Source: a virus
Reading direction: 5' to 3' (one strand)
Virus record (IMG/VR): IMGVR_UViG_3300033143_001222
Span: 1 to 47,628 of that record
Length of the DNA: 47,628 nucleotides
Part shown: piece after piece, positions 7,571 to 14,656 of the stretch
Layout: the number at the start of each line of letters is the position of its first letter
Position numbering within the stretch: the stretch's first letter is position 1
The notes under the pieces: generated by a model
The model's input: only the letters and a program-made list of their open reading frames with translations
Told to the model about the DNA's origin: nothing
Database searches by the model: none
Made by a program: the position numbers and the translations under genes

Positions 7571-8110
7571 ATGGTACAACTTGCAGAAAACTATGATGAC
7601 AGCTCACCAACAATGGGCGGTAGTGGATTTCCACTGAACGAAGGCGAACATCCTTTTATTATTATCTCTGAAGAGGTGAAGGAATCTAAGTCGAATCCTG
7701 CCAATAAATATCTTCAGTATAATTGCGTTTGCGATGATGGCCCGCAAAAAGGTGTTGACTTTACCATCATCTTGAACTTCTGGAATAGCAATCCGATCGC
7801 AACTAAAATTGCCGGCGAGGAATTTAATACCTTGCGTATGGCAGCGATGGTTCCAGGAACAAACGACTCTGCCGCGCTTCTACAAAAACGTGCAATTGCG
7901 GTAGTCAAGAAGAAAACCAAAGGCAAGAGCGCTGGAGAAATCCACATTGCCGATTACGGTCCAGTTGCCGGTGCTTCCCAACAGCCCGCCGCTACAACAG
8001 CAGCGCCAGCAGCAAGCCAACCCGCAGCAGCTCCAGCTACCACAGCTCCAGCTACGACGGCACCACCCGCTACAGCCAACGCACAGGCTGACGCTCCTTG
8101 GCGCAAGTAA
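7571..8110 (+). CDS. DUF669-like single-stranded-DNA-binding protein
   Basis: A 179-aa protein with AGGAGAAA as ribosome site. Residues 1-125 match the DUF669 pattern: LNEGEHPFIIISEEVKESK, YLQYNCVCDDGPQKG, and FTIILNFWNSNPIATKIA. The remaining 50 residues are a low-complexity linker of alanine, threonine, proline and glutamine, ending in DAPWRK, much like the flexible tail of SSBs. It probably coats single strands and partners the Sak4-like ATPase. A strong hairpin follows the gene. Confidence 0.8.
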   Translation: MVQLAENYDDSSPTMGGSGFPLNEGEHPFIIISEEVKESKSNPANKYLQYNCVCDDGPQKGVDFTIILNFWNSNPIATKIAGEEFNTLRMAAMVPGTNDSAALLQKRAIAVVKKKTKGKSAGEIHIADYGPVAGASQQPAATTAAPAASQPAAAPATTAPATTAPPATANAQADAPWRK

Positions 8111-8125
8111 GCTAGGGAAACCCTT

Positions 8126-8159
8126 GCCGGGCAGGGTACTGCTACGCCCGGCGACTTTT
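8126..8159 (+). terminator. Hairpin terminator after the Sak4/SSB operon
   Basis: GCCGGGC (8126-8132), a 13-base loop, GCCCGGC (8146-8152), then GACTTTTA. The perfect 7-bp GC stem plus a short T-run fits an intrinsic terminator, perhaps a leaky one that lowers expression of the genes beyond 8218. Confidence 0.6.
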
Positions 8160-8165
8160 ATTCCA

Positions 8166-8203
8166 ACAACTACAATACAACTACAAACAGTTACAAATTG
8201 TAG
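8166..8203. repeat. Three tandem decamers before the nuclease gene
   Basis: ACAACTACAA (8166-8175), ACAACTACAA (8177-8186) and ACAGTTACAA (8187-8196) follow each other with 10-11 base spacing, one helical turn. CTACAAT (8170-8176) also recurs inverted as ATTGTAG (8197-8203). A cluster of binding sites or an mRNA leader element is possible. Confidence 0.5.
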
Positions 8204-8217
8204 CTATCAAGGACGCC

Positions 8218-9174
8218 ATGAAACTCCCAGTAACCACCACAGATCCTACCCTTGACGCAATGGACGCGGCACAGGAAGCGGCACAGACCGGAGAAAAGCG
8301 CCGGCCTTATCTGGGTATGTCCTCTCTTGGGAATGAATGCTCGCGCCAGCTCTGGTATGGATTCCGCTGGGTACAGCGCATAACCTTCAAAGCTCAAACC
8401 CTACGATACTTTGAAGACGGCCACCGGACAGAAGATATGGTCGCAGAGCGAATCAAAGCTGTTCCGGGTATCGAACTTACCACCCACGGTCCAGACGGAA
8501 GGCAGCTTGGATGGAAGGATTTTGGCGGCCACCTTAGAGGACACGCCGATGGTATATTAACTGGATTGCTTCAGGCACCAAAGACCAGACACCTTTGGGA
8601 AAACAAAGCCGTCAATGATAAGAAATTCAAGAAGCTGGAGAAGCTAAAAGCGATCAACGAAAAAGTTGCTTTGTCAATATGGGATTTCACCTATTACGCG
8701 CAACAAGTTTTGTATATGGACTATGAAGGCCTGACGAGATCCTGGATGACCGTCACAACGCCAGGCGGGAGACACCAGATAGGCGTCCGTACCGAAGAGG
8801 ATCCGGCAGAAGCGATTAAATTAAAAGCCAAAGCCGAGAGAATTATCTTTTCAGATAGCCCCCCTAATATCGTAAGCGACAGCGACAAGATGCCGCCATG
8901 CTTATTCTGTGACCATAAAGAGATATGCAGAGGCCGCCAGGCTGCCGACCGGAATTGCCGGACGTGCTGCCATACCACCCCGGAGCGGGATGGTACATGG
9001 AGCTGTGGGAAGTTTGAGGAGGTAGTGGATTATGATAGGCAAACAAAAGGCTGCAGCCTTCACAGATACAACCCTGCATTCGTGCCTGGCGAAGTAATAG
9101 ACGCCAGTGAAGAAGAAAACTGGATTGAGTATAGGTATAGTTACAGCGGTGATATCTGGAGGGATGAGGGATGA
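8218..9174 (+). CDS. Cas4/RecB-like PD-(D/E)XK nuclease with cysteine cluster
   Basis: A 318-aa exonuclease-type protein with AAGGA five bases before the start. The core has SSLGNECSRQLWYGFRW (C41), then H109 and D111 in GHADGIL and E128/K130 in WENKA, the PD-(D/E)XK residues. C41 with C228, C231 and C237 (PPCLFCDHKEIC) gives the one-plus-three cysteine layout that holds a 4Fe-4S cluster in Cas4/AddB-type nucleases. A second cysteine group (CRTCC, later two cysteines) sits in the C-terminus. It probably makes single-stranded ends for the Sak4-like annealase. Confidence 0.85.
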   Translation: MKLPVTTTDPTLDAMDAAQEAAQTGEKRRPYLGMSSLGNECSRQLWYGFRWVQRITFKAQTLRYFEDGHRTEDMVAERIKAVPGIELTTHGPDGRQLGWKDFGGHLRGHADGILTGLLQAPKTRHLWENKAVNDKKFKKLEKLKAINEKVALSIWDFTYYAQQVLYMDYEGLTRSWMTVTTPGGRHQIGVRTEEDPAEAIKLKAKAERIIFSDSPPNIVSDSDKMPPCLFCDHKEICRGRQAADRNCRTCCHTTPERDGTWSCGKFEEVVDYDRQTKGCSLHRYNPAFVPGEVIDASEEENWIEYRYSYSGDIWRDEG

Positions 9175-9440
9175 GCGGATTAGATGATTTAATAGATGCG
9201 TCTGTAAAATGTGTGAAATGTGGCACCAAAGGAATAGGTAATTGTGATTGTCACAACCACCCAAAACCAGAAGAAACAGACCTGTGCTATGAATGCAACG
9301 ACCCCGGAAGAAAGTACACCCTCAATTATATTGATTGTGTTCTCTGCGATGATTGCGCCGAGGAAAATGGCGTTGATATATTAGAGTATCACCCAAAAGC
9401 AGAATTAAGATGCGACAAAACAAAGGATATGTTTGCATAA
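9171..9440 (+). CDS. Cysteine-rich zinc-binding protein
   Basis: An 89-aa protein whose ATG overlaps the nuclease stop (ATGA). It contains CVKCG, CDCHNH, CYEC, CVLCDDC, enough ligands for two zinc sites. No enzyme motif is visible; it may be an adaptor of the nuclease before it or the helicase-like protein after it. Its TAA overlaps the next ATG. Confidence 0.7.
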   Translation: MSGLDDLIDASVKCVKCGTKGIGNCDCHNHPKPEETDLCYECNDPGRKYTLNYIDCVLCDDCAEENGVDILEYHPKAELRCDKTKDMFA

Positions 9441-11083
9441 TGTACACCCCACGCCCATATCAGGAAAAAGGAATCTGCGCCCCATTTGACTTTTGGGCGA
9501 TCGCTGACGGCAACCCGTTAATTATCGCGCCAACACAAAGCGGTAAAGCTTTGATGATCGCTGAGTTTACCAAGAGAGCCTGCACCCTTTACCCCGGCAC
9601 TAGAATATTAGTGTTGGCTCATGTAGCCAAACTTTTGAAACAGAACGCCGCCACCTTATTCAAGCAATGGCCTCATGCGCCGCTTGGCTTTTACAGCGCA
9701 AGCCTCGGCCGCAAAGACCATCACGCCAAGATTTTATTTGCCGGGATTCAGTCGATATATAAGAAGGCGTCCATTGTCGGCCACGTTGATGTGATCCTGA
9801 TTGACGAGGCTCACATGATTTCGCCCAATCAAAGCACGATGTACCGGCAATTCATTGCCGCCTTGCTGGTTATCAATCCCAAATTAAAAATATGTGGATA
9901 CACAGCAACACCATATAGACAAAATCAAGGATATCTGACCGAGGGTAAAAACCCAATATTTACAGATATCGCTCTTGATATACCAGTCCTTCACTTATTG
10001 GAAGAAGGATATTTAACACCAGTTATAACACCGGAAACAAATATTGAGATGGACGTGTCTGGCGTTGGTATGAGCGGCGGGGATTTTGTTATATCCCAGC
10101 TCGACGAGGCTGTGAATGTAGATGAAATAACAAGGGCTTGTGTCGGTGAGATTATCCATCACATGCAGGAGCGTAACTATCCGTTGGTTTTTTGTGTCAC
10201 GGTTGCCCACGCTGAGAACACAGTGGAAGAATTTAAAAGGCGAGGGTTGAATTTTGCGCTGGTCACTGGCGATACCAAAGAAACAGAGCGCGACGTTATA
10301 TTCGCGCAGCTTGAGCGCGATGAGATTGACGGCATTGTAAATGTAATGACGATGACAACAGGGATATCGATTCCATGCGTTGACCTCATTGCATTAATGC
10401 GTCCGATCCGCGCCCCGTCTTTATACGTCCAGATTGTTGGCCGTGGCATGGCGCTGGTTGACGGAGCCATTGGAAACCTACCAACAGCAGAAGAGCGCTT
10501 GGCCGCTATTGCTGCGTCAACTTGTCCGAATTGTATGGTGCTTGATTTTGGCGGTGTAGTGAAAGCCCTTGGCCCGATCGATAACGTGAAGGTCAAGCCC
10601 CCCGGCAACGGAACCGGCGACGCGCCAATCAAACAATGTCCAGAATGCCTGAGCTTAAACCATGCCGCTGTGCGCGTATGCTTTGATTGCGGATATGAGT
10701 GGCCAGAGCCGGAGCCGGATGTTGAAGTTAAAAGCAGCAAAGCCGCGATCCTGTCAACCCAGATTGAATCTGTGTGGGAAGATGTAGGTGATGTTTATTA
10801 CGACCTTCATTTAAAAGAGGGTAAGCCAGATTCAATTAAGGTCAGCTATTACATAGGCGTGTTGAGCGTGAGCGAGTGGATCTTCCCGGAACATCCCAGG
10901 ATGAAAGCAAGGTTTGCCGGCTGGTGGATTAAACGTGGTGGCGATGTAATGGCTATACCACAAACCGCAAAGGACGCGCTGGAAGTTATGGACGGTCTTG
11001 ACAAACCAACAAGAATACTGGTCAGGCCTAACGGAAAATTTGAAGATATATTGGAGTATGATTTCAATGACAAAGCGATGTAA
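9440..11083 (+). CDS. SF2 (DEAD/DEAH-type) helicase-like protein with altered ATPase motifs
   Basis: A 547-aa protein; I chose MYTPRPYQ at 9440, overlapping the upstream TAA, since YTPRPYQ is the usual start of such helicases. Motif I is APTQSGKA (30-37), motif II IDEAH (121-125), motif III GYTATPYR, and motif VI QIVGRGMAL. A zinc ribbon follows (CPECLSLN, CFDCGYEW), and about 110 more residues after that. Two usually invariant residues differ: the Thr/Ser after GK in Walker A is alanine and the last arginine of motif VI is alanine. It may be a weak or dead ATPase. It is expected to act in remodelling replication or recombination intermediates. Confidence 0.85.
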   Translation: MYTPRPYQEKGICAPFDFWAIADGNPLIIAPTQSGKALMIAEFTKRACTLYPGTRILVLAHVAKLLKQNAATLFKQWPHAPLGFYSASLGRKDHHAKILFAGIQSIYKKASIVGHVDVILIDEAHMISPNQSTMYRQFIAALLVINPKLKICGYTATPYRQNQGYLTEGKNPIFTDIALDIPVLHLLEEGYLTPVITPETNIEMDVSGVGMSGGDFVISQLDEAVNVDEITRACVGEIIHHMQERNYPLVFCVTVAHAENTVEEFKRRGLNFALVTGDTKETERDVIFAQLERDEIDGIVNVMTMTTGISIPCVDLIALMRPIRAPSLYVQIVGRGMALVDGAIGNLPTAEERLAAIAASTCPNCMVLDFGGVVKALGPIDNVKVKPPGNGTGDAPIKQCPECLSLNHAAVRVCFDCGYEWPEPEPDVEVKSSKAAILSTQIESVWEDVGDVYYDLHLKEGKPDSIKVSYYIGVLSVSEWIFPEHPRMKARFAGWWIKRGGDVMAIPQTAKDALEVMDGLDKPTRILVRPNGKFEDILEYDFNDKAM

Positions 11084-11642
11084 TAAATTTGAACGTAACG
11101 AACGGGACTTTTACCCAACACCTTATGAGGCTGTGGAGCCACTGTTGCCGTTCCTAAAGGACGTGGAATATTTCTGCGAACCTTGCGCCGGCAATGGTGC
11201 TCTTGTCAGGCACTTAGAAAGCAATGATCTAATATGCCACGGCGCATTTGATATCGAGCCTCAAGCGGATAATATTACGAAGTACGATGCTTTCAAAACA
11301 GAAATAGATAGCGCGGTTATTGATTGTGTTATTACCAATCCGCCGTGGGCAAGAAACATACTGCACCCAATGATAGATCATTTTAAAGATATGGTTCCAA
11401 CATGGCTGTTATTTGATTCCGATTGGATGTTTACCCGCCAAGCAATACCTTACTTAAAATATTGTAGCGACATTGTTTCTGTAGGTAGGGTATCATGGAT
11501 GGATAACGGACAAGCGGGGATGGACAATTGCGCTTGGTATAGATTTTATCACAACGAAACATCAACCACATTTCATGGGCCTATGTCTAAACCAGATCAA
11601 TACAGATGCAAAGACACGCCAGATATGTTTGGTACCGACTAA
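11067..11642 (+). CDS. DNA N6-adenine methyltransferase-like protein
   Basis: A 191-aa class I SAM-dependent methyltransferase fold. FCEPCAGNGALVRHL is motif I (SAM binding), FDIEP the acidic end of the second strand, and VITNPPW is the catalytic (D/N/S)PP(Y/F/W) motif with T before NPPW. I chose ATG 11067, ten bases after TTGGAG and inside the preceding gene's end. It may modify phage DNA against restriction. No target-recognition domain is visible, so specificity is unknown. Confidence 0.8.
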   Translation: MTKRCNKFERNERDFYPTPYEAVEPLLPFLKDVEYFCEPCAGNGALVRHLESNDLICHGAFDIEPQADNITKYDAFKTEIDSAVIDCVITNPPWARNILHPMIDHFKDMVPTWLLFDSDWMFTRQAIPYLKYCSDIVSVGRVSWMDNGQAGMDNCAWYRFYHNETSTTFHGPMSKPDQYRCKDTPDMFGTD

Positions 11643-11974
11643 TGATGTGCGCTATCTGCCCCAGAGAAGCACGAGGGTTTGGTTACAACCCAGAACTAGC
11701 AGGAGAAAGCGGCCGGCCAGGTAAGGCTTGCAGCATGGAACACTTAAACATATTAAAGGAGTTAAAAGGCATGGTAGATCCAACAGGGAACGAAATTGAA
11801 GCTGCGCTATATGGCGGGCAAATGGGTGGTGAATATCTTGACGAGATGGGCAAGACAAACCTGGCTGCGTTATCAGCAGCGGAGTGGCAGCAATTCCTGC
11901 TTTGTGTTGTCGGTGGGTATGTGACTCAACTCGCTAAAACGCGCCCTCTCACAGAGGATGAGATTCCTTTTTAA
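11642..11974 (+). CDS. Small Cys-containing protein, DUF6511-like start
   Basis: A 110-aa protein whose ATG overlaps the previous stop (TAATG). It begins MMCAICPREARGFGYNP and has CSMEHL about 25 residues later, a C-x2-C ... C-x3-H zinc-knuckle layout similar to the short phage domain DUF6511 (CxxCxRxARGFG ... CS). The rest is helical, with EAALYGGQMGGEYLDEMG. Function unknown. Confidence 0.65.
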   Translation: MMCAICPREARGFGYNPELAGESGRPGKACSMEHLNILKELKGMVDPTGNEIEAALYGGQMGGEYLDEMGKTNLAALSAAEWQQFLLCVVGGYVTQLAKTRPLTEDEIPF

Positions 11975-11998
11975 CAACTAAACTCTGGGAGACAGAAC

Positions 11999-12547
11999 AT
12001 GCACGATTTAATGATTGATTTAGAATCAATGGGGACCGACCCGGACACAGTAATATGCTCTTTGGGCGCTTGCTTTTTTAATCCGGACACTGGCGAGATT
12101 GGAGCCAGGTATTACACGCGAATCGAATGGGAGAACGATGCCCAGGGAGACAGAAGCATTACCGCCAGCACAAGAGGATTCTGGGCGAAGCAAAACCCGG
12201 AGGCAACCAAGGAAATTTTTGACCATGAAAACAGAGCCACCCTTGAGGAAACACTGGACCACTTCAAAGAATGGGTACACAAAACATCACGCCACGCAAA
12301 ACCTTGGGGCAATGGCGCCACGTTTGATATCTCTATATTAGATAACGCTTATGGTGGCGGAGGCCGGTCGCCTTGGAAGTTCTGGAATGTTCGTGACGTA
12401 AGAACAATATGCGATCTTGCAAGTCACAAATATAGCCATAAGAAAGACTTTCCGTTTGTTGGTGCAGAGCATCACGCCCTAGATGACGCCATACACCAGG
12501 CTAATTATGTTTCAAAAATGTGGCAGTTTTTAAAGGGGATAGAATAA
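11999..12547 (+). CDS. DEDDh 3'-5' exonuclease (Rv2179c-like/RNase T superfamily)
   Basis: A 182-aa protein with ribosome site CTGGGAGAC. The DEDDh residues are visible: D7 and E9 in MIDLESMG, D110 in GNGATFDISIL, and H158 with D163 in HHALDDAIHQ. FWAKQNPEA and WNVRDVRTI are also typical of the phage group related to Rv2179c. It trims 3' ends of RNA or single-stranded DNA. It is the last gene of the + strand half, ending 8 bases from the end of the opposing lysis cluster. Confidence 0.85.
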   Translation: MHDLMIDLESMGTDPDTVICSLGACFFNPDTGEIGARYYTRIEWENDAQGDRSITASTRGFWAKQNPEATKEIFDHENRATLEETLDHFKEWVHKTSRHAKPWGNGATFDISILDNAYGGGGRSPWKFWNVRDVRTICDLASHKYSHKKDFPFVGAEHHALDDAIHQANYVSKMWQFLKGIE

Positions 12548-12555
12548 ACCCGCGC

Positions 12556-13065
12556 CTAATCGTTTAGATTGTCGTAGTCATATCTTTTCTCTACTCGATC
12601 ATTCCATTCAATACCTTCTTGGGGATCCTTTGAATCATCGTTTTTTGCCGCGAGGCTTGTCCGTGATGCGTTCTGATACTTTTTAAGGACAGTCTGTTTG
12701 ATTTTGTATTTACCGAAGTCCTTGTGCAAGCGTCCGCCAAAGAAGAACACAACGATTGTTCCGAGGATCCACCACATTTCTTGAGGCATCAGCTCCAGAT
12801 TAACAGCGCCGGCTACAAACTTTTCCGGATCGTTCCAGCAAAGAACAAAAAGATATATGGTCCCAAATGCGAATATAGGACGCGGGAGCCTGTTCAATCC
12901 ATCAATGAGACTATCAAACCAATTCCGGCCATGACCAAACTCAGCGGCAAACTGTGAGGAAGAGGCAGCTTTCCCTTCTGCGTCGTACTGGTCCCGCTTT
13001 TCTTTGCTGCCAAAGATAGTGCCGACAAGTTTATTTACTAATGGTATTCCTGCTAACCAGCTCAT
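12556..13065 (-). CDS. Holin, GTA 3-TM type
   Basis: A 169-aa protein. I chose ATG 13065, which overlaps the endolysin stop as ATGA and has AAGGGG upstream; a longer frame to 13098 lacks a good ribosome site. MSWLAGIPLVNKLVGTIFG is followed by a soluble part, then hydrophobic segments PIFAFGTIYLFVLCW and MWWILGTIVVFFFGGR. This matches the GTA_holin_3TM family known from gene transfer agents. It would let the endolysin reach the cell wall. The C-terminal tail is charged. Confidence 0.8.
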   Translation of the reverse strand: MSWLAGIPLVNKLVGTIFGSKEKRDQYDAEGKAASSSQFAAEFGHGRNWFDSLIDGLNRLPRPIFAFGTIYLFVLCWNDPEKFVAGAVNLELMPQEMWWILGTIVVFFFGGRLHKDFGKYKIKQTVLKKYQNASRTSLAAKNDDSKDPQEGIEWNDRVEKRYDYDNLND

Positions 13066-13454
13066 AAGTATCCCCTTGGTATTTGATAGTGAGGCCAATC
13101 TTTAAAGCTTGCCCAATGGCCGCCGGCCTCAATAATGATTCCCATTTCCATTGCTGCCCTAAACATTAGTGATGTTGCAACGGCGAAAGCCTCTATGTTA
13201 TGCCAATCAACCGGCAGAGGGATAAGGTCTATGGCGTGGCCATAACCTGTATCTTGGACGCGGTGAAGGCTGTTCATTGTTTGGGATGCGCCGATATCTA
13301 CGAGATGTTTTTGATCTGACTTTAGGCGCCGGCCACCGTATTGAGGAACGGTAAGGTCAATTATGCCGTATGACATTGCACGTTCGGCGCATTCTATCAG
13401 GAGAGGATGAACGCCCTCTGATCTTTCAAGGGATGTTTTTCCGAATTTATACAT
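13062..13454 (-). CDS. Endolysin, M15-family peptidase
   Basis: A 130-aa single-domain protein. FGKTSLERSEGVHPLL at the start, a metal-binding H-x-D pair in TGYGHAIDLIP, and the final GGHWASFKDWPHYQI with the last histidine ligand match phage M15 (L-alanyl-D-glutamate type) endolysins. It cuts peptidoglycan stem peptides. No signal peptide is present, so export depends on the holin encoded right after it. Confidence 0.88.
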   Translation of the reverse strand: MYKFGKTSLERSEGVHPLLIECAERAMSYGIIDLTVPQYGGRRLKSDQKHLVDIGASQTMNSLHRVQDTGYGHAIDLIPLPVDWHNIEAFAVATSLMFRAAMEMGIIIEAGGHWASFKDWPHYQIPRGYL

Positions 13455-13696
13455 TAGCCTATCTTCTTAAAGGCCTCTATGACGAATTGAGTTGCTACTC
13501 CACCAGCTATTACAACGACGCTACAATATGTGAGAACCTTGGTTCTAAACTGATCGTGCTTGTCGGCTCGGTTATCAAGCTTTTTTAACCTGGCGTTAGT
13601 ATTTATCTTGTATTCTTTATGCTCGTCATCCATGCGCTTTACGAGCGTATGGGTTTCAATTATCTTGTCCCTTAATTCAGGATCTATGTCTGCCAC
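13454..13696 (-). CDS. Small coiled-coil membrane protein (XhlA- or spanin-like)
   Basis: An 80-aa protein with a GTG start behind AGGAGT. Residues 1-52 form a charged coiled coil (ETHTLVKRMDDEHKEYKINTN); residues 55-75 are one membrane segment (YCSVVVIAGGVATQFVI). This is the layout of XhlA-like lysis accessory proteins. It overlaps the endolysin gene by one base, which supports a lysis role. Confidence 0.65.
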   Translation of the reverse strand: MADIDPELRDKIIETHTLVKRMDDEHKEYKINTNARLKKLDNRADKHDQFRTKVLTYCSVVVIAGGVATQFVIEAFKKIG

Positions 13697-13706
13697 TGTT
13701 TTACTC

Positions 13707-14360
13707 CTAAGAAATCATTAAAATTAAAAACGCTATCACCAACACACAAAGTAGATTACGACCACCTCCATTCATATATTCTGCCGGCTCGGTGCTTTTC
13801 CAAAACCTATAACCAGCCATGTAAGATAGCGACTTTACAACACCGGTTAAAAGAAACAGGAAGCCAACAGGTTCAGCAAAGGCCATACTCAACACAAAGG
13901 CTGGCAGACCGACAAGAGTTCCGGTAACAAACATCCCAAAGACACAGCGCCAATAAAGTTTGTTGAGGCCGTAGTCCTGCATTCGTAAATAAATCTCATC
14001 TTTTATTTCTTGTGGTACATACTTCCAGTCGTCATCTCTGTATTCGGAAAACTTATTATCTGTGCGCGGTTCACGGCCAAAGAACAATCTGACTATAAAA
14101 TCAAAACGCTCGCCACTACTAGCTTTGGGCTTCAGCTCCAGGAAGTATTGGCCGTGACCGGTAGCGATTCCGACGACGCCCAACAAGGCCAGCCAGGCCC
14201 AGCCAGACGCAAAGGGCGCACAAGCTATCACGAAGAAGATCATAATTAATATTCGGCTCGTCCATCGATCAAAACCAGGAATGCCACCACCATTAATCCG
14301 ACCGCATATAGCCCCCATTGCTATCGTGTATAAGCTTAATAATATAACAAATAGTATCAT
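13707..14360 (-). CDS. Multi-pass membrane protein
   Basis: A 217-aa protein with about five hydrophobic segments: residues 1-17, 33-70, 145-165, 168-185 and 203-217, separated by a soluble loop (about 75-135) rich in charged residues. The family is not recognisable. Its place between the fibre genes and lysis genes suggests a role in lysis timing or in the host membrane. Its ATG overlaps the stop of the previous gene (ATGA). Confidence 0.65.
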   Translation of the reverse strand: MILFVILLSLYTIAMGAICGRINGGGIPGFDRWTSRILIMIFFVIACAPFASGWAWLALLGVVGIATGHGQYFLELKPKASSGERFDFIVRLFFGREPRTDNKFSEYRDDDWKYVPQEIKDEIYLRMQDYGLNKLYWRCVFGMFVTGTLVGLPAFVLSMAFAEPVGFLFLLTGVVKSLSYMAGYRFWKSTEPAEYMNGGGRNLLCVLVIAFLILMIS

Positions 14361-14650
14361 GCCACCCCTGCCGGTTTCGGATACTTAGACTTGACAGCCA
14401 TGCAAGACATCGCAATAGACTTCAATTCCGGCGTGGCGGTGATTTCATTTTCACCAGCAACCCATTTCATAATTGCGTCAAGCTGTTCGCCAATGTCCGG
14501 ATATTCGTCGCGCCGCTTCTGGTCATACGGCCTTTTGTCCCGTATTTCTTTATCCCGAGCTATTCCGGCCGCGTGAGCGGCAAGCTCTTCTTGGGTCCAT
14601 TCACGTGTTGTTTTCTTACCCGTTGTTATATCTAATCCATGTATTGTCAT
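14357..14650 (-). CDS. Small fibre-associated hypothetical protein
   Basis: A 97-aa protein following the fibre gene. The segment RRDEYPDIGEQLDAIMKW is a motif often seen in short proteins or domains coded beside phage tail fibres, where some help fibre assembly. The start M-T-I-H-G-L-D fits the same group. Function is inferred from context only. Confidence 0.65.
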   Translation of the reverse strand: MTIHGLDITTGKKTTREWTQEELAAHAAGIARDKEIRDKRPYDQKRRDEYPDIGEQLDAIMKWVAGENEITATPELKSIAMSCMAVKSKYPKPAGVA

Positions 14651-14656
14651 TTTGTT

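Noticed and set aside
8161-8217. Promoter for the 8218 nuclease gene
   Set aside because: TACAAT at 8171-8176 could be a -10, but no acceptable -35 lies at the right distance because the terminator hairpin occupies the place.
7947-8255. 102-aa frame rich in Q, P and L over the SSB tail
   Set aside because: Out-of-phase reading of the low-complexity SSB tail and the following terminator.
10177-10740. 187-aa - strand frame within the SF2 helicase gene
   Set aside because: Shadow of the helicase gene; serine/threonine/proline-rich composition and no start signals.
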